Source: Bacillus rubiinfantis
Lineage (GTDB): Bacteria > Bacillota > Bacilli > Bacillales > Cytobacillaceae
DNA length: 64,000 nucleotides
Assembly: GCA_000752035.1 (NCBI GenBank)
Contig: CCFE01000030.1
Coordinates: 62,001-126,000 of the forward strand
Reading direction: 5' to 3'
Within the stretch, counting starts at the first letter, position 1, and the number at the start of each line of letters is the position of its first letter. Shown piece after piece: positions 1-8,236 of the stretch. Made by a program: the position numbers and the translations under genes. The notes under the pieces were generated by a model, which was not told where the DNA came from, did not search any database, and saw only the letters and a program-made list of their open reading frames with translations.

Positions 1-467
1 TGTAGTTCGCGGGCAAGACGCTGCCGCTCCTGCTCAACGATTTCCTGAATTCTTTCTTCCTGTTCTTCTGCTTTTTCCGTTGCCAGGCGCTGTGAAAGCT
101 TTACCTGCTCAATAAGCTGTTTATCTATTTTTCCAATTCTCGAAGCAATCGCCTGCAACTCGCTAACAGATGAAAATCCATCATTATCCTCATAATGCCT
201 TCCCTCTTCAATCTGATGCAGCGAACGCTCGATATAGTGAAACTGTTTTCGCCAATATAACCCAGTGGCTGTCCCTACTACACTGCCGAAAGCAATACTA
301 AAAGCAGGAATAAACACCACAATAGGAATATCCATAAAATGTCTCGTCCATAAATCAGCCCAGCTTGTCAAGGGAAAAACAACAAAAACGATACTGCTAG
401 TAATCAGCGCCAGCAGTAAGGAAAAGGCGACGCTCCAGATAATTTGCCGTCCTGTTGTTGTACTCAT
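1..467 (-). CDS. liaS: LiaS-like sensor histidine kinase (partial, N-terminal part only)
   Basis: The gene runs off the left edge, so only about 155 N-terminal residues are present. They contain two membrane segments (about residues 10-30 and 45-68), a basic stretch and a coiled coil rich in Glu/Gln, ending in RQRLAREL. In this kinase family the next residue would be the phospho-accepting His of the HisKA_3 domain, so the catalytic part lies outside the window. The ATG overlaps the stop of the LiaF-like gene (ATGA), showing translational coupling. LiaS senses envelope stress and, with LiaF as its inhibitor, phosphorylates LiaR in B. subtilis. The assignment rests on the LiaF neighbour and the short extracellular loop. 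Confidence 0.85.
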   Translation of the reverse strand, partial: MSTTTGRQIIWSVAFSLLLALITSSIVFVVFPLTSWADLWTRHFMDIPIVVFIPAFSIAFGSVVGTATGLYWRKQFHYIERSLHQIEEGRHYEDNDGFSSVSELQAIASRIGKIDKQLIEQVKLSQRLATEKAEEQEERIQEIVEQERQRLAREL

Positions 468-1198
468 ATACGGCTCACCTCTAGGTTTCCGACGATGAGT
501 GAGGTGAAGATTTTAACCTTTTGTTCTGCTCCTTCATAGCCAGCTGTTTTCACTTGAAAAACTTGATTGAAAACCTGGTTATTCTCATGTTCAAATACTC
601 GTGTTTTTCCAATGATAGAGGAATGATGGACCTCCACTTCTACATCATAAGGAATGAGGATTTGGATATTGCCAATTAGATTACGGATAAAAACTACGGC
701 TTCGCCCCTTGGAAGCATCGTATAACTGAGGTCAATCATCGTGTCGCCAATACCTGTCTGGATATTGACATCCTTCCATTCGTATACTCCCTGCGGCGTT
801 TTCTGCTGACCGAGAAACATATTCTCAAACAGTGGTTTTGTTTGAATTAGCGTTTCCTCTCTGGGCACCTCTTCAGTCTTGTTCAAATCCGGAGTTATCG
901 TTGTTGGTTGTTTTTTTGTATTTAAAAATTGGATAAATATGTGCAGTACTATCGCTAGAAGCAGGAATTTGAAGGTCATCATATTAAAAACATTGATGAC
1001 CAGAAAAATGATTCCGCCATAAAACAACCATTTTCCTAGCGCCTTCTTTTTCTTTTTGCGCCCTAAATAGATCATTCCACCCGCGACAAAGAGGGAGAAT
1101 ATAAGTCCTTTGTTGAAAAATAAAATTTCCAACAGCAGAATGACGATACCGAATACAACCAGCCAGGCAAGATAGTCATTTTTATTGTTTTGGAACAT
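464..1198 (-). CDS. liaF: LiaF-like membrane regulator of the envelope-stress response
   Basis: A 244-residue protein with about four N-terminal membrane segments, a charged linker and a soluble C-terminal beta-rich domain of the LiaF/VraT type (for example GIGDTMIDLSYTMLPRGEAV and the ending IVGNLEVSRI). LiaF proteins hold the LiaS kinase inactive in the absence of cell-wall stress. The start MFQNNKND follows AAAGGAGGGG at good spacing; a longer reading to 1273 would translate through a dispersed repeat and has no better ribosome site. The stop overlaps the liaS start. It is separated from the upstream PspA gene by a terminator-like hairpin and a repeat, so it may have its own promoter. Confidence 0.88.
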   Translation of the reverse strand: MFQNNKNDYLAWLVVFGIVILLLEILFFNKGLIFSLFVAGGMIYLGRKKKKKALGKWLFYGGIIFLVINVFNMMTFKFLLLAIVLHIFIQFLNTKKQPTTITPDLNKTEEVPREETLIQTKPLFENMFLGQQKTPQGVYEWKDVNIQTGIGDTMIDLSYTMLPRGEAVVFIRNLIGNIQILIPYDVEVEVHHSSIIGKTRVFEHENNQVFNQVFQVKTAGYEGAEQKVKIFTSLIVGNLEVSRI

Positions 1199-1230
1199 CG
1201 GCTTCCCCTCCTTTGGCCCTTGTGAATGAT

Positions 1231-1290
1231 GCAATTTATCCCGCCTTAACGGGCAGTAAGACCCCCACCTCAAGATTACGAGTCTATAAG
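1231..1290. repeat. Dispersed hairpin repeat, copy 1
   Basis: About 58 bases nearly identical to 11542-11600 (two substitutions plus small end differences). It contains the small hairpin CCCG-CCTTAA-CGGG, then the block AAGACCCCCACCTCA and the tail ACGAGTCTATAA. In this copy a downstream TGGGGG (1310-1315) can pair either with the CCCCCA inside the repeat or with CCCCCA at 1326-1331. It lies 33 bases 5' of liaF. It may be a relic end of an IS200/IS605-type element, which is inference only; no transposase is nearby. Confidence 0.75.
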
Positions 1291-1344
1291 GAATCTAGCT
1301 GGGGGATGAAGAAAACCCCCACTGATGGAAGTTTCACTTTATCA

Positions 1345-1372
1345 TGAAAAAGGCGCAGACACCTACGCCTTT
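1345..1372 (-). terminator. Terminator-like hairpin downstream of the PspA gene
   Basis: On the minus strand AAAGGCG pairs with CGCCTTT around a 10-base loop and is followed by TTTTTC. It sits between the PspA stop and liaF, so it could end or reduce transcription between the two. Confidence 0.6.
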
Positions 1373-1422
1373 CCTATTTCCCGATTTAAGCAAGTCTATC
1401 ATTAGGATATCATGATAACTGA

Positions 1423-2067
1423 TTAAATGGACTTGCTTTCTTCAATTTTTGGATTTTTTTCTAACTCTGCAATTCTAGCATCTATTGTACTGCGATAGTA
1501 GGAGCTGTTTACTTGTTGTTCCAAGCGCTCTAAGTATTGATCAATTTCGTTAAAACGGGAGTATGATTTGTTTGAATATTGATCAGCATTCAATACCTGA
1601 TTTATTCGTTGGTTAGCGCGGGTAACATTTTCGCGGCCCATCAGTTCCAGACGGCGTAGCTGCATATCCTTTAATTTATGCTTCATTTCTTCATATTTAC
1701 TTTCTAATTCTGCTAATTGCTCTGTAACCTGAGCTAATGAAGCCTTAAGCCGTTCTGCACGGTCGGCAAATTGTTGATGCTCCTGTGCAGCAAACTGAGC
1801 TAATTCTGACTCCTCTGCTTTCGATGCTATTTCAGCTTGATACTTTCTTTTTGCAGCCAGTTCTATAGCTTGATGATATTCCTTCGTAAATTCATCTTTT
1901 AATCTGTATTGACGTTCGAGCAGCTTTCTCACTTTTTCTGTTTCCTGCTCCGACTCCCGCAAGTATTGATTTAACAGCGCAATTGGGTTTTGCTTTTCTT
2001 TCTGATCCAACGCCTCATGTAAATCCGCCATTACCACATGTTTAATTCTTGTAAATAAGTTTGCCAT
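1423..2067 (-). CDS. liaH: PspA/IM30-family protein (LiaH-like)
   Basis: A 214-residue, highly charged, almost fully alpha-helical coiled-coil protein beginning MANLFTRIKHVVMADLHEAL, the usual PspA/IM30 N-terminal amphipathic helix and linker. Family members form large oligomeric scaffolds on the inner face of a stressed membrane. The start follows AAAGGAGAGAG. The neighbours (small membrane protein upstream, LiaF and LiaS downstream) match the envelope-stress arrangement seen in Bacillales. The symbol reflects that context; a general PspA role is equally possible. No insertion or frameshift is visible and the length fits the family. Confidence 0.85.
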   Translation of the reverse strand: MANLFTRIKHVVMADLHEALDQKEKQNPIALLNQYLRESEQETEKVRKLLERQYRLKDEFTKEYHQAIELAAKRKYQAEIASKAEESELAQFAAQEHQQFADRAERLKASLAQVTEQLAELESKYEEMKHKLKDMQLRRLELMGRENVTRANQRINQVLNADQYSNKSYSRFNEIDQYLERLEQQVNSSYYRSTIDARIAELEKNPKIEESKSI

Positions 2068-2106
2068 CTGAACTCTCTCCTTTTATTTTTGTTTATTTGT
2101 TGTTTT

Positions 2107-2455
2107 GTTAATTTTTTACAAGTTTTGTAGATAGGACACTCCGTTTTGTAGATTGAGCACTTAATTTTGTAGATTGTTCTCGCTTTTTTGTAGAATCAGC
2201 ACCTAATTTTGTAGATAGGACCTATCTTTTTAAAATGGCTCCGCTTTTTTGTAGAATCAGCACCTAATTTTGTAGATTGGACCTATCTTTTTAAAATGGC
2301 TCCGCTTTTTTGTAGAATCAGCACTTAATTTTGTAGATTGGGCACTTAATTTTGTAGATTGTTCTCGCTTTTTTGTAGAATCAGCACTTAATTTTGTAGA
2401 TAGGGCACACCGTTTTATTGAATCAGCATTCGGCTTTGTAAAATCAGCACCAGAA
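2107..2455. repeat. Intra-operon phrase-repeat tract (TTTTGTAGA family)
   Basis: A roughly 350-base tract built from the phrases TTTTGTAGAATCAGCAC and TTTTGTAGATTGG, repeated about ten times with short variable links. Within it a 61-base unit (ACCTATCTTTTTAAAATGGC onward) is tandemly duplicated at 2220 and 2281. It lies between two minus-strand genes that appear to be co-transcribed. A related, shorter tract is at 44938-45037. The open frame across it is a by-product of the repeat period, not a gene. Confidence 0.9.
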
Positions 2456-2480
2456 CTACTATCTACAACAGACGCGAGCA

Positions 2481-2828
2481 CTAATAGCGTTTCAGTTCCT
2501 CCCATTGTTTTTCAAAATTGACAAATGGATCGCTGGCTTCCTTCACTTTGCTCGTCTTTGTGTTACTCCACTTTTTATACACTAGATAGAGGACATAAGC
2601 AGCGGCAACACCGATTACTGCCGGGACATTGTGAATGGCTGCCGCTAGGACAATCACCCCAATTAACCCTAAGCCGATTTTTGCACCGGTCGATTCCGCT
2701 TTTAAAAACTGCTTAACAATAAAGTACAGGAGCACCAAGCTGACTGCTAACCCCACCATCGGACCAATTGTAGAAAGAAGTACAATTGCAGCAATCGCGC
2801 CAGCCACAAGTAAACCAAACTTTTTCAT
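2481..2828 (-). CDS. Small membrane protein of the lmo0954 type
   Basis: From MKKFGLLVAGAIAA this is a 115-residue protein with three to four hydrophobic segments covering most of its length and a charged C-terminal tail (DPFVNFEKQWEELKRY). It resembles the small Firmicute membrane proteins annotated after Listeria lmo0954, often encoded beside PspA/LiaF genes; that family match is from memory. The chosen ATG is preceded by AAAGGAAG at about 11 bases; an upstream start would add a very basic stretch and place the ribosome site inside the gene. Its probable role is as a membrane partner in the envelope-stress locus, which is inference from context. Confidence 0.7.
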   Translation of the reverse strand: MKKFGLLVAGAIAAIVLLSTIGPMVGLAVSLVLLYFIVKQFLKAESTGAKIGLGLIGVIVLAAAIHNVPAVIGVAAAYVLYLVYKKWSNTKTSKVKEASDPFVNFEKQWEELKRY

Positions 2829-2932
2829 TTTCTTTTCCACTTCCTTTCTTCTTCTTGATACCATCTTACCCCGTTAATTAGTTTTCCAACATTGCGCCTG
2901 AGCTTGATTTTCCACTAGGTCCCAAGACCGAG

Positions 2933-2988
2933 AAAAGGTCAGTCTCTCATGAAATCCATCGTAGGACGAAGAGAAACTGACCCTTTTT
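2933..2988. terminator. Large inverted repeat, probable terminator
   Basis: AAAGGTCAGTCTCTC pairs with GAGAAACTGACCCTTT across a 22-base loop just after the stop of the CAP-domain gene. The best T-run is on the plus strand (CCCTTTTTT) and a weaker one (CCTTTTCTC) on the minus strand, so it probably works for the minus-strand gene with modest efficiency. Confidence 0.6.
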
Positions 2989-2991
2989 TAG

Positions 2992-3606
2992 TTACTTTGA
3001 AATAAACATTTGCACCCAATAGTGGCCATATGAGCCGCCTTTTGCGTAGCCCACTCCGATTTGTGTTGATGATGAACTCAAAATATTCGCCCGGTGCCCG
3101 GAGCTGTTCATCCACTCTTTTACTACCGCTGCTGGGGTAGGTTGTCCTGCGGCAATGTTTTCCGCAGCTGAACGATAGGTGATGCCAAAGTTTTTAATCA
3201 TATCAAACGGACTGCCATAGGTTGGACTAGTATGGCTAAAATACTTTTTATCCCGCATGTCCATCGCTTTGTAGCGGGCAACACGAGACAGCTCCCAGTT
3301 TGCTGTCAGCGGCTTCAATCCATACTTAGCACGTTCCTGATTGGTTAATTGAATCACTTGTGATTCAATTGATTTTGTCCCACTTAAATCAGGGATGGTC
3401 ACCTTCTGCCCTGGATAAATCAGATTCGGATTTTTAAACTGCGGGTTAGCGCTAATTAACTCAGAAATCCCTACCTGATACCTCACAGCAATTTTCCATA
3501 ATGAGTCACCTGGCTGGACTGTGTACACTTGTTGTGCCGATGAAACGGTTGGAATACAGAAAAGTGAGAAAATAAACAATAACGTAAACCAAAAAGATTT
3601 TTTCAT
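2992..3606 (-). CDS. Secreted LysM and CAP-domain protein
   Basis: A 204-residue protein with a signal peptide (MKKSFWFTLLFIFSLFCIPTVSSA, cleaved near SSA-QQ), one LysM domain (about residues 28-72, YTVQPGDSLWKIAVRYQVG to YPGQKVTIP) and a C-terminal CAP/SCP domain (LTNQERAKYGL, YFSHTSPTYG, AAENIAAG, SGHRANIL, GHYWVQMF). LysM binds peptidoglycan or spore cortex; bacterial CAP domains are extracellular with mostly unknown activity, and B. subtilis YkwD is a similar protein. The ribosome site GGAGGCG precedes the ATG. It is monocistronic, followed by a hairpin. Confidence 0.88.
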   Translation of the reverse strand: MKKSFWFTLLFIFSLFCIPTVSSAQQVYTVQPGDSLWKIAVRYQVGISELISANPQFKNPNLIYPGQKVTIPDLSGTKSIESQVIQLTNQERAKYGLKPLTANWELSRVARYKAMDMRDKKYFSHTSPTYGSPFDMIKNFGITYRSAAENIAAGQPTPAAVVKEWMNSSGHRANILSSSSTQIGVGYAKGGSYGHYWVQMFISK

Positions 3607-3711
3607 TTTTTCGCCTCCTCCGAATATATATTTTTAATTTCAAGTCCAAAATATACAAGGAGGAATAACTATTTTTTTCCGTTTTGCGGACTGACTTGGG
3701 AGGCCTATTAT

Positions 3712-4092
3712 GTGAATGATATTTCCTGGATTACCTATATTATGTTAATACTAGCCAGCTATCGGCTCACCCACTTAATTGTCTTTGATAAGATTACTGA
3801 GTTTATCCGTAAACCTTTTATGAAGAAAATTCAAGTAAAAAAAGAGGATGGAACCATTGATACAAAGGAAGTTCCCAAATCACTGTTCGGTTATTTGTTA
3901 AAATGTTATTGGTGCGCTGGTGTGTGGAGTGCAATTCTTCTGTCGGTAATTTATTTACTTACACCTGATTTTGCCTTTGTCATTATCTTAGTACTATCTA
4001 TCGCTGGAGGCCAATCGATCCTCGAAACTTTTGTTGGTGTGAATATAAAAAAGGTGGATTATTATACAGAAATGAAGAAAAAACAAGAGTAA
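3712..4092 (+). CDS. DUF1360 membrane protein
   Basis: A 126-residue protein starting at GTG after GGGAGG. It has an N-terminal membrane segment with the pattern YRLTHLIVFDKITEFIRKPF, a basic cytoplasmic insertion, then KCYWCAGVWSAILLS and a second pair of membrane segments ending GGQSILETF. The CxWC-type pair inside a membrane segment and the T-x-L-I-V-x-D-K motif fit DUF1360 proteins, common in Bacillus and often linked with spore functions, though the function is unknown. It is followed after about 95 bases by another very small membrane-protein gene on the same strand. Confidence 0.75.
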   Translation: MNDISWITYIMLILASYRLTHLIVFDKITEFIRKPFMKKIQVKKEDGTIDTKEVPKSLFGYLLKCYWCAGVWSAILLSVIYLLTPDFAFVIILVLSIAGGQSILETFVGVNIKKVDYYTEMKKKQE

Positions 4093-4188
4093 ATGGGTAA
4101 TGTTTGAAAAGTTTACTATTATTGGTCATATCCCTTTAGATAGTACAGTATCCATGTTAATATTATATTAAAAGGAGGAACGATAATC

Positions 4189-4338
4189 ATGGCTCTTTGG
4201 TGGACGATCTTGATTGGTTTAGTAATCATTCTGTTTCTATCTGGCGGCACGATTACCTATTTTCTACAACAAGCTCTCGATTCAGAGGATTCTACGCGAA
4301 TTGATAAAATCAACACCAATGACTCCAAACGTTCATAA
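4189..4338 (+). CDS. 49-residue single-pass membrane protein
   Basis: A short gene with an excellent ribosome site (AAAGGAGGAA, 8 bases before ATG) and a strong terminator directly after it. The product starts MALWWTILIGLVIILFLSGG, one membrane segment, followed by a polar tail with charged residues (DSEDSTRIDKINTND). I do not recognise a family. The clean expression signals are the main support that it is a real gene. Confidence 0.65.
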   Translation: MALWWTILIGLVIILFLSGGTITYFLQQALDSEDSTRIDKINTNDSKRS

Positions 4339-4346
4339 CTCATACT

Positions 4347-4379
4347 TGAACCCGGCAGCTGCCGCGGTTCTTTTTTTTG
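4347..4379 (+). terminator. Rho-independent terminator
   Basis: GAACCCGGCAGCTGCCGCGGTTC forms a GC-rich hairpin followed by eight Ts, nine bases after the stop of the 49-residue gene. Confidence 0.9.
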
Positions 4380-4456
4380 TTTTCCAACCCTACATGAATT
4401 ACTCACTTTCGGAAAAATTAAACAAGAGTTCATGATGATACAGGAGGTCCCAACAG

Positions 4457-5992
4457 ATGAGTGCATCAGAAAAATTACCGCAATTTTCACAGCCGTATTG
4501 GCGAGATCTTGATTTTCCCTCCTTTAAACCATTAACGGAAGATCTAACAGTACATGTCGCAATTGTCGGTGCAGGCATCACGGGCATTACTGCCGCTTAC
4601 CTGCTTTCCAAAGCCGGTGTGAAAGTTGCCCTCTTGGAGGCAAACAAGGTTTTAGACGGCACGACCGGGCACACCACGGCAAAATTAACGGCTCAGCATA
4701 ATTTAATTTATGATGAATTAGTTAGCCACTTCGGCGAAGAAAAGGCGCGTTTGTACTACCAATCACATCAAGATGCGATTAATTTTGTAAAGCAGAAGGT
4801 AAATGAAAAAGGAATTGACTGCGATTTTAGCCAAGAAAATGCCACTGTCTATGCCTATACTGCAGAATACGCTGCAAAGCTGCAAACAGAAATGGAGGCA
4901 TACAGGCGTTTAGGCATAGCCGGTGCGTTAAAAGATACGATTCCTTTCCCCATTGAAATCACTGGAGCTTTGATGATGGAAAACCAGGCCCAATACCATC
5001 CGTTGAAATTTTTAAAATCCCTGCTTCAGGAAGCAGTTGATTCCGGTTGTCAAGTATATGAAGAGACGACTGCAACAGATATTGAGGACGATAAAACAGC
5101 ACCAAAGGTATATCTCAAAGGCGGGTATAAAGTTACCTGTAATCATGTTATCATGGCATCACACTTCCCGTTTTATGATAAAATCGGCCTCTTTTATGCC
5201 CGAATGTACGCAGACAGGTCGTATGCCATTGGAATCACAACCGAAGAAGAGTACCCGGGCGGCATGTATGTAAGTGCTGATTATCCGGCTCGCTCGATTC
5301 GCTCCACTCCGTTTAACGGTGATAAGCTGCTGATTATTGGCGGTGAAACCCATAAAACAGGACAGGGTACCAATATGATGAAGCATTATGAAGCGATAGC
5401 CGAGTTTGCTATGACAACCTTTCGGGTAAAGGAAATTCTCTATCGCTGGTCAGCACAAGATTTAGTGACCCTCGATAAACTTCCCTATATTGGTCCGATG
5501 ACAGAAGGCCGCGAACGGGTGTTAATTGCGACGGGCTATAAAAAATGGGGTATGACTACAGGAATCATGGCCGGACATCTGCTAGCAGACTATGTGTTAG
5601 CACAGGACAGCCCCTATAAGGAGCTCTACACCCCATCACGCTTCCAAGCTGATCCTGATGTCAAAAAAGCAATTACGACGAATTTCGATGTTGCCAAGCA
5701 TCTACTTAAAGGCAAGCTGGAGGTAGTAGACAAGGTTACTGATGAACTGCATGATGGTGAAGGCTCAGTTGTCATGTATGAAGGAAAACGAGCTGGCGCT
5801 TATAAAGATGAAAACGGCAAGCTATTTGTTGTCGACACCACCTGTACTCACATGGGCTGTGAATGTGAGTGGAATGCCGCCGAAAAAACATGGGATTGTC
5901 CATGCCACGGGTCGCGATATTCCTTTACTGGAGAAGTTATTGAAGGGCCAGCTCTTAAAGACCTTACAGTGTTGACAGATGAAGAAAATTAA
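4457..5992 (+). CDS. yhfW: FAD-dependent oxidoreductase with C-terminal Rieske domain (YhfW)
   Basis: A 511-residue cytoplasmic protein. Residues 34-50 carry the FAD-binding glycine motif VAIVGAGITGITAAYLL of the DAO/glycine-oxidase fold, and the last 70 residues form a Rieske [2Fe-2S] domain with CTHMGC and CPCHGSRYSF supplying two Cys and two His ligands. This fusion matches B. subtilis YhfW, whose substrate is unknown. The ATG follows ACAGGAGGTCC. It is monocistronic with a bidirectional terminator after it. All cluster ligands and the FAD motif are intact. Confidence 0.9.
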   Translation: MSASEKLPQFSQPYWRDLDFPSFKPLTEDLTVHVAIVGAGITGITAAYLLSKAGVKVALLEANKVLDGTTGHTTAKLTAQHNLIYDELVSHFGEEKARLYYQSHQDAINFVKQKVNEKGIDCDFSQENATVYAYTAEYAAKLQTEMEAYRRLGIAGALKDTIPFPIEITGALMMENQAQYHPLKFLKSLLQEAVDSGCQVYEETTATDIEDDKTAPKVYLKGGYKVTCNHVIMASHFPFYDKIGLFYARMYADRSYAIGITTEEEYPGGMYVSADYPARSIRSTPFNGDKLLIIGGETHKTGQGTNMMKHYEAIAEFAMTTFRVKEILYRWSAQDLVTLDKLPYIGPMTEGRERVLIATGYKKWGMTTGIMAGHLLADYVLAQDSPYKELYTPSRFQADPDVKKAITTNFDVAKHLLKGKLEVVDKVTDELHDGEGSVVMYEGKRAGAYKDENGKLFVVDTTCTHMGCECEWNAAEKTWDCPCHGSRYSFTGEVIEGPALKDLTVLTDEEN

Positions 5993-6009
5993 CGGCTAAG
6001 TCTTAGAAA

Positions 6010-6053
6010 GAAAAGCCTCCTGAAGGCCTTATGGGCACACAGGAGGCTTTCTG
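6010..6053. terminator. Bidirectional terminator between convergent genes
   Basis: AAAAGCCTCCTG pairs with CAGGAGGCTTT. It follows yhfW on the plus strand and directly follows the stop of the small minus-strand gene, so it can serve both. Confidence 0.8.
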
Positions 6054-6188
6054 CTATTTATCACGGGGACGATTTCGCTTTAAATCTTCACCGGTTTCGA
6101 ATTCAACTAATTCAGAACTAGATTTCATCGCTTTTTTTCGATTATTGTTACGCTGTGCATTCGCATTCCCTAATTTCGTTCTACCCAC
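6054..6188 (-). CDS. Small basic hydrophilic protein, 44 residues
   Basis: Translated from GTG at 6188, preceded by AAAGGAGATGATAAC. The product starts MGRTKLGNANAQRNNNRKKA and ends FETGEDLKRNRPRDK; it is rich in Asn, Arg and Lys and lacks hydrophobic segments. Its size and composition resemble minor small acid-soluble spore proteins, but I cannot place it in a named family. An upstream extension to 6281 has no ribosome site and unlike composition, so the shorter frame is preferred. Confidence 0.6.
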   Translation of the reverse strand: MGRTKLGNANAQRNNNRKKAMKSSSELVEFETGEDLKRNRPRDK

Positions 6189-6405
6189 GTTATCATCTCC
6201 TTTGTTAAAAAAGTCACTGATAGTATGAGTGAAAAACGCTGGGGTTATTCTTTGCTTAAGAGCATTACAGGTTGTTACCATATCAAGTAGGAACCTATTT
6301 ACCAGAAAATTTACACATTTCGTAAAACATACATGGTATAATACAATCAGACTATTTCCCTAATGGAAATTAAGTTAAAATTTGTAAAAGGGGAGTATAT
6401 CTCTG

Positions 6406-6966
6406 ATGAGCAATTTGGATGAATTACGTTTGGATTGTGCAGTTAAACAAAAGCGAGGTCTGCATTTCATCTTAGCATCGGTGTTTGTGTGGCTAACAAT
6501 TAGCATTATTCATTTAACGGAGCTTCATATATTAACTAAGAACTTATATACATTTTTTTGTACTGGATTCCTGTTTCCACTAGCAATGCTCATTTCGAAA
6601 ATAATTAAGGCTGATTTTCAAAATAAGAGAAATCCCCTTACAATGTTAGGCGTATTGTTTGCGCTTAATCAATTGCTATATTTAATCATCGCAATGTGGG
6701 TCTATCCCACAATACCAGATAAAATGCTAATGGTCCTGGCAATAATCTTTGGGGCACATTTACTGCCCTTCGGCTGGCTGTATAAATCCCGATTTTATAC
6801 GGTACTAGCGATTGCTGTTCCTATCATCGCACTTGTCGTTGGAATTACCTATCAACCCTATGTATTGGCATTGTCAATGTTTGTAATCGAAATTCTATTT
6901 AGTATTGGATTGATGTTCGAAAATAAAAAGCTGAAGTTTGAGACAGAAAATAATCTTTATCTATAG
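6406..6966 (+). CDS. DUF7010-type integral membrane protein
   Basis: A 186-residue protein beginning MSNLDELRLDCAVKQKRGLHF, then six or so hydrophobic segments. The start follows AGGGGAG at a suitable distance. The N-terminal LDELR..C..KQK..LHFILAS pattern resembles an uncharacterised Firmicute family (DUF7010 by recall). No catalytic motif is visible. It stands alone, followed by a strong terminator, and is convergent with the YfmL helicase gene. Confidence 0.65.
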   Translation: MSNLDELRLDCAVKQKRGLHFILASVFVWLTISIIHLTELHILTKNLYTFFCTGFLFPLAMLISKIIKADFQNKRNPLTMLGVLFALNQLLYLIIAMWVYPTIPDKMLMVLAIIFGAHLLPFGWLYKSRFYTVLAIAVPIIALVVGITYQPYVLALSMFVIEILFSIGLMFENKKLKFETENNLYL

Positions 6967-6967
6967 C

Positions 6968-7020
6968 AAAAAGGACATGACTCTTCTTCATAGCAAGTGT
7001 CATGTCCTTTTCATTTTTTT
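6968..7020 (+). terminator. Rho-independent terminator
   Basis: AAAAAGGACATGAC pairs with GTCATGTCCTTTT and is followed by a T-rich run (CATTTTTTT). It lies between convergent genes and may act on both strands. Confidence 0.85.
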
Positions 7021-7029
7021 CATAGGCCG

Positions 7030-8163
7030 CTAGCGTCGTGCAGTCTCCGCCGTCAGTTCCCCTTTATAAAATATTCGTTTGTGAAGGGGGACGTTTAATT
7101 CCCGGCAATAGCGCTTTAATTCCCGTTCCTCTCGCTCTGTTACAAGCGAAATAACTGTTCCATTGGCGCCCATCCTGCCTGTCCTTCCGGCACGATGGAT
7201 ATATTGTGTAATATCTCGCGGTAAATCAATTTGGACCACATGGGTAATTCCTTGGATATCGAGGCCTCTTGCGGCCACATCTGTTGCCACGAGCATCCTC
7301 AATTCCCCGTCCCGAAATGCCTTCAATACCGCCTGCCGCTCTAATTTCTTCATCTCGCTATGCAAAATACCAACAGAAAGCTCTTTGAAATGAAGCTTTT
7401 GCTTAAAGACTTCAAGTTCACCAATATCATTGATAAACGCCAGTGACTTGGCATTCTGCAGTCGGGCAATTTTCTCAATTAGTTTAATTTTATCCCTGCG
7501 CTCACTAAGGGTATAAAGATGTTCAACATTCTCAGACTGTACACCAGACTCGGCATTCGTGATTCTAATGATTTCCGCTCCGTTTGTCAGCTCCTGTACC
7601 AATTGCTCAGCTGCCTGATTTAGGGTCGCTGAAAATAGCACCACCTGGCGATCACCTAGCGCCGATTTAACGATGTTTTGCACATCTTGGAGATGTTCCC
7701 TTTTCAACAGCTGATCGCCCTCATCTAATACTAATAGCTTCACTTCATGCATTTTTACCTTTTTTTGTTTAATTAGTTCCAGCAGCCTTCCTGGTGTCGC
7801 AAAAATGACATGCGGTCGCTTTTTTAATTTTTCCAGCTGCCGCTTAGGGTTGGCTCCGCCAATAATCGATGTCCCCCTGATGCCGCTTCCTTCTGACCAC
7901 TTTTGAAATTCTTGAAAAATTTGCATGACAAGTTCCTGTGATGAAGCAAGAACCACCGCTTGCAACGAGGATAAACTGGAGTCAATTTTATGTAATAATG
8001 GCAACAAATAGGCCAAGGTTTTTCCTGTGCCAGTTGGTGACTCAGCAATGACGTCTTTACCATCTAGAATGAGCGGAATCGCTGATTTCTGAATCGCAGT
8101 CTCAGCCTGAAACCCTGATTTTTTCCATACTTCCTGTATAAAAGGTTGCAATTGATCTAACAT
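7030..8163 (-). CDS. yfmL: DEAD-box RNA helicase, YfmL type
   Basis: A 377-residue two-domain helicase. Visible motifs in order: the Q-motif region (GFQAETAIQKSAIP), motif I SPTGTGKT, motif Ib TPGR, motif II DEGD in place of DEAD, motif III SAT, motif V ATDVAARGLDIQ and motif VI HRAGRTGR. B. subtilis YfmL, a ribosome-assembly helicase, is likewise short and has a variant motif II (DETD, from memory). The protein lacks the long basic C-terminal extension of CshA/CshB. The ATG follows the weak site AAAAGGAGT. It is monocistronic. Confidence 0.9.
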   Translation of the reverse strand: MLDQLQPFIQEVWKKSGFQAETAIQKSAIPLILDGKDVIAESPTGTGKTLAYLLPLLHKIDSSLSSLQAVVLASSQELVMQIFQEFQKWSEGSGIRGTSIIGGANPKRQLEKLKKRPHVIFATPGRLLELIKQKKVKMHEVKLLVLDEGDQLLKREHLQDVQNIVKSALGDRQVVLFSATLNQAAEQLVQELTNGAEIIRITNAESGVQSENVEHLYTLSERRDKIKLIEKIARLQNAKSLAFINDIGELEVFKQKLHFKELSVGILHSEMKKLERQAVLKAFRDGELRMLVATDVAARGLDIQGITHVVQIDLPRDITQYIHRAGRTGRMGANGTVISLVTEREERELKRYCRELNVPLHKRIFYKGELTAETARR

Positions 8164-8236
8164 TTTGTACTCCTTTTGTACTCATTTTCTATCATTGATA
8201 GTACCGTATTCAACGGTCACTGTCCAGTTTGCTCGT

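Noticed and set aside
2107..2455. Possible CRISPR array
   Set aside because: Unit and spacing lengths vary, and the supposed spacers are themselves repeated. No cas genes are present.
2257..2505. Open frame of 82 codons with repeated STK-rich phrases
   Set aside because: It is created by the period of the phrase-repeat tract and has no ribosome site; the amino acid repeats mirror the DNA repeats.
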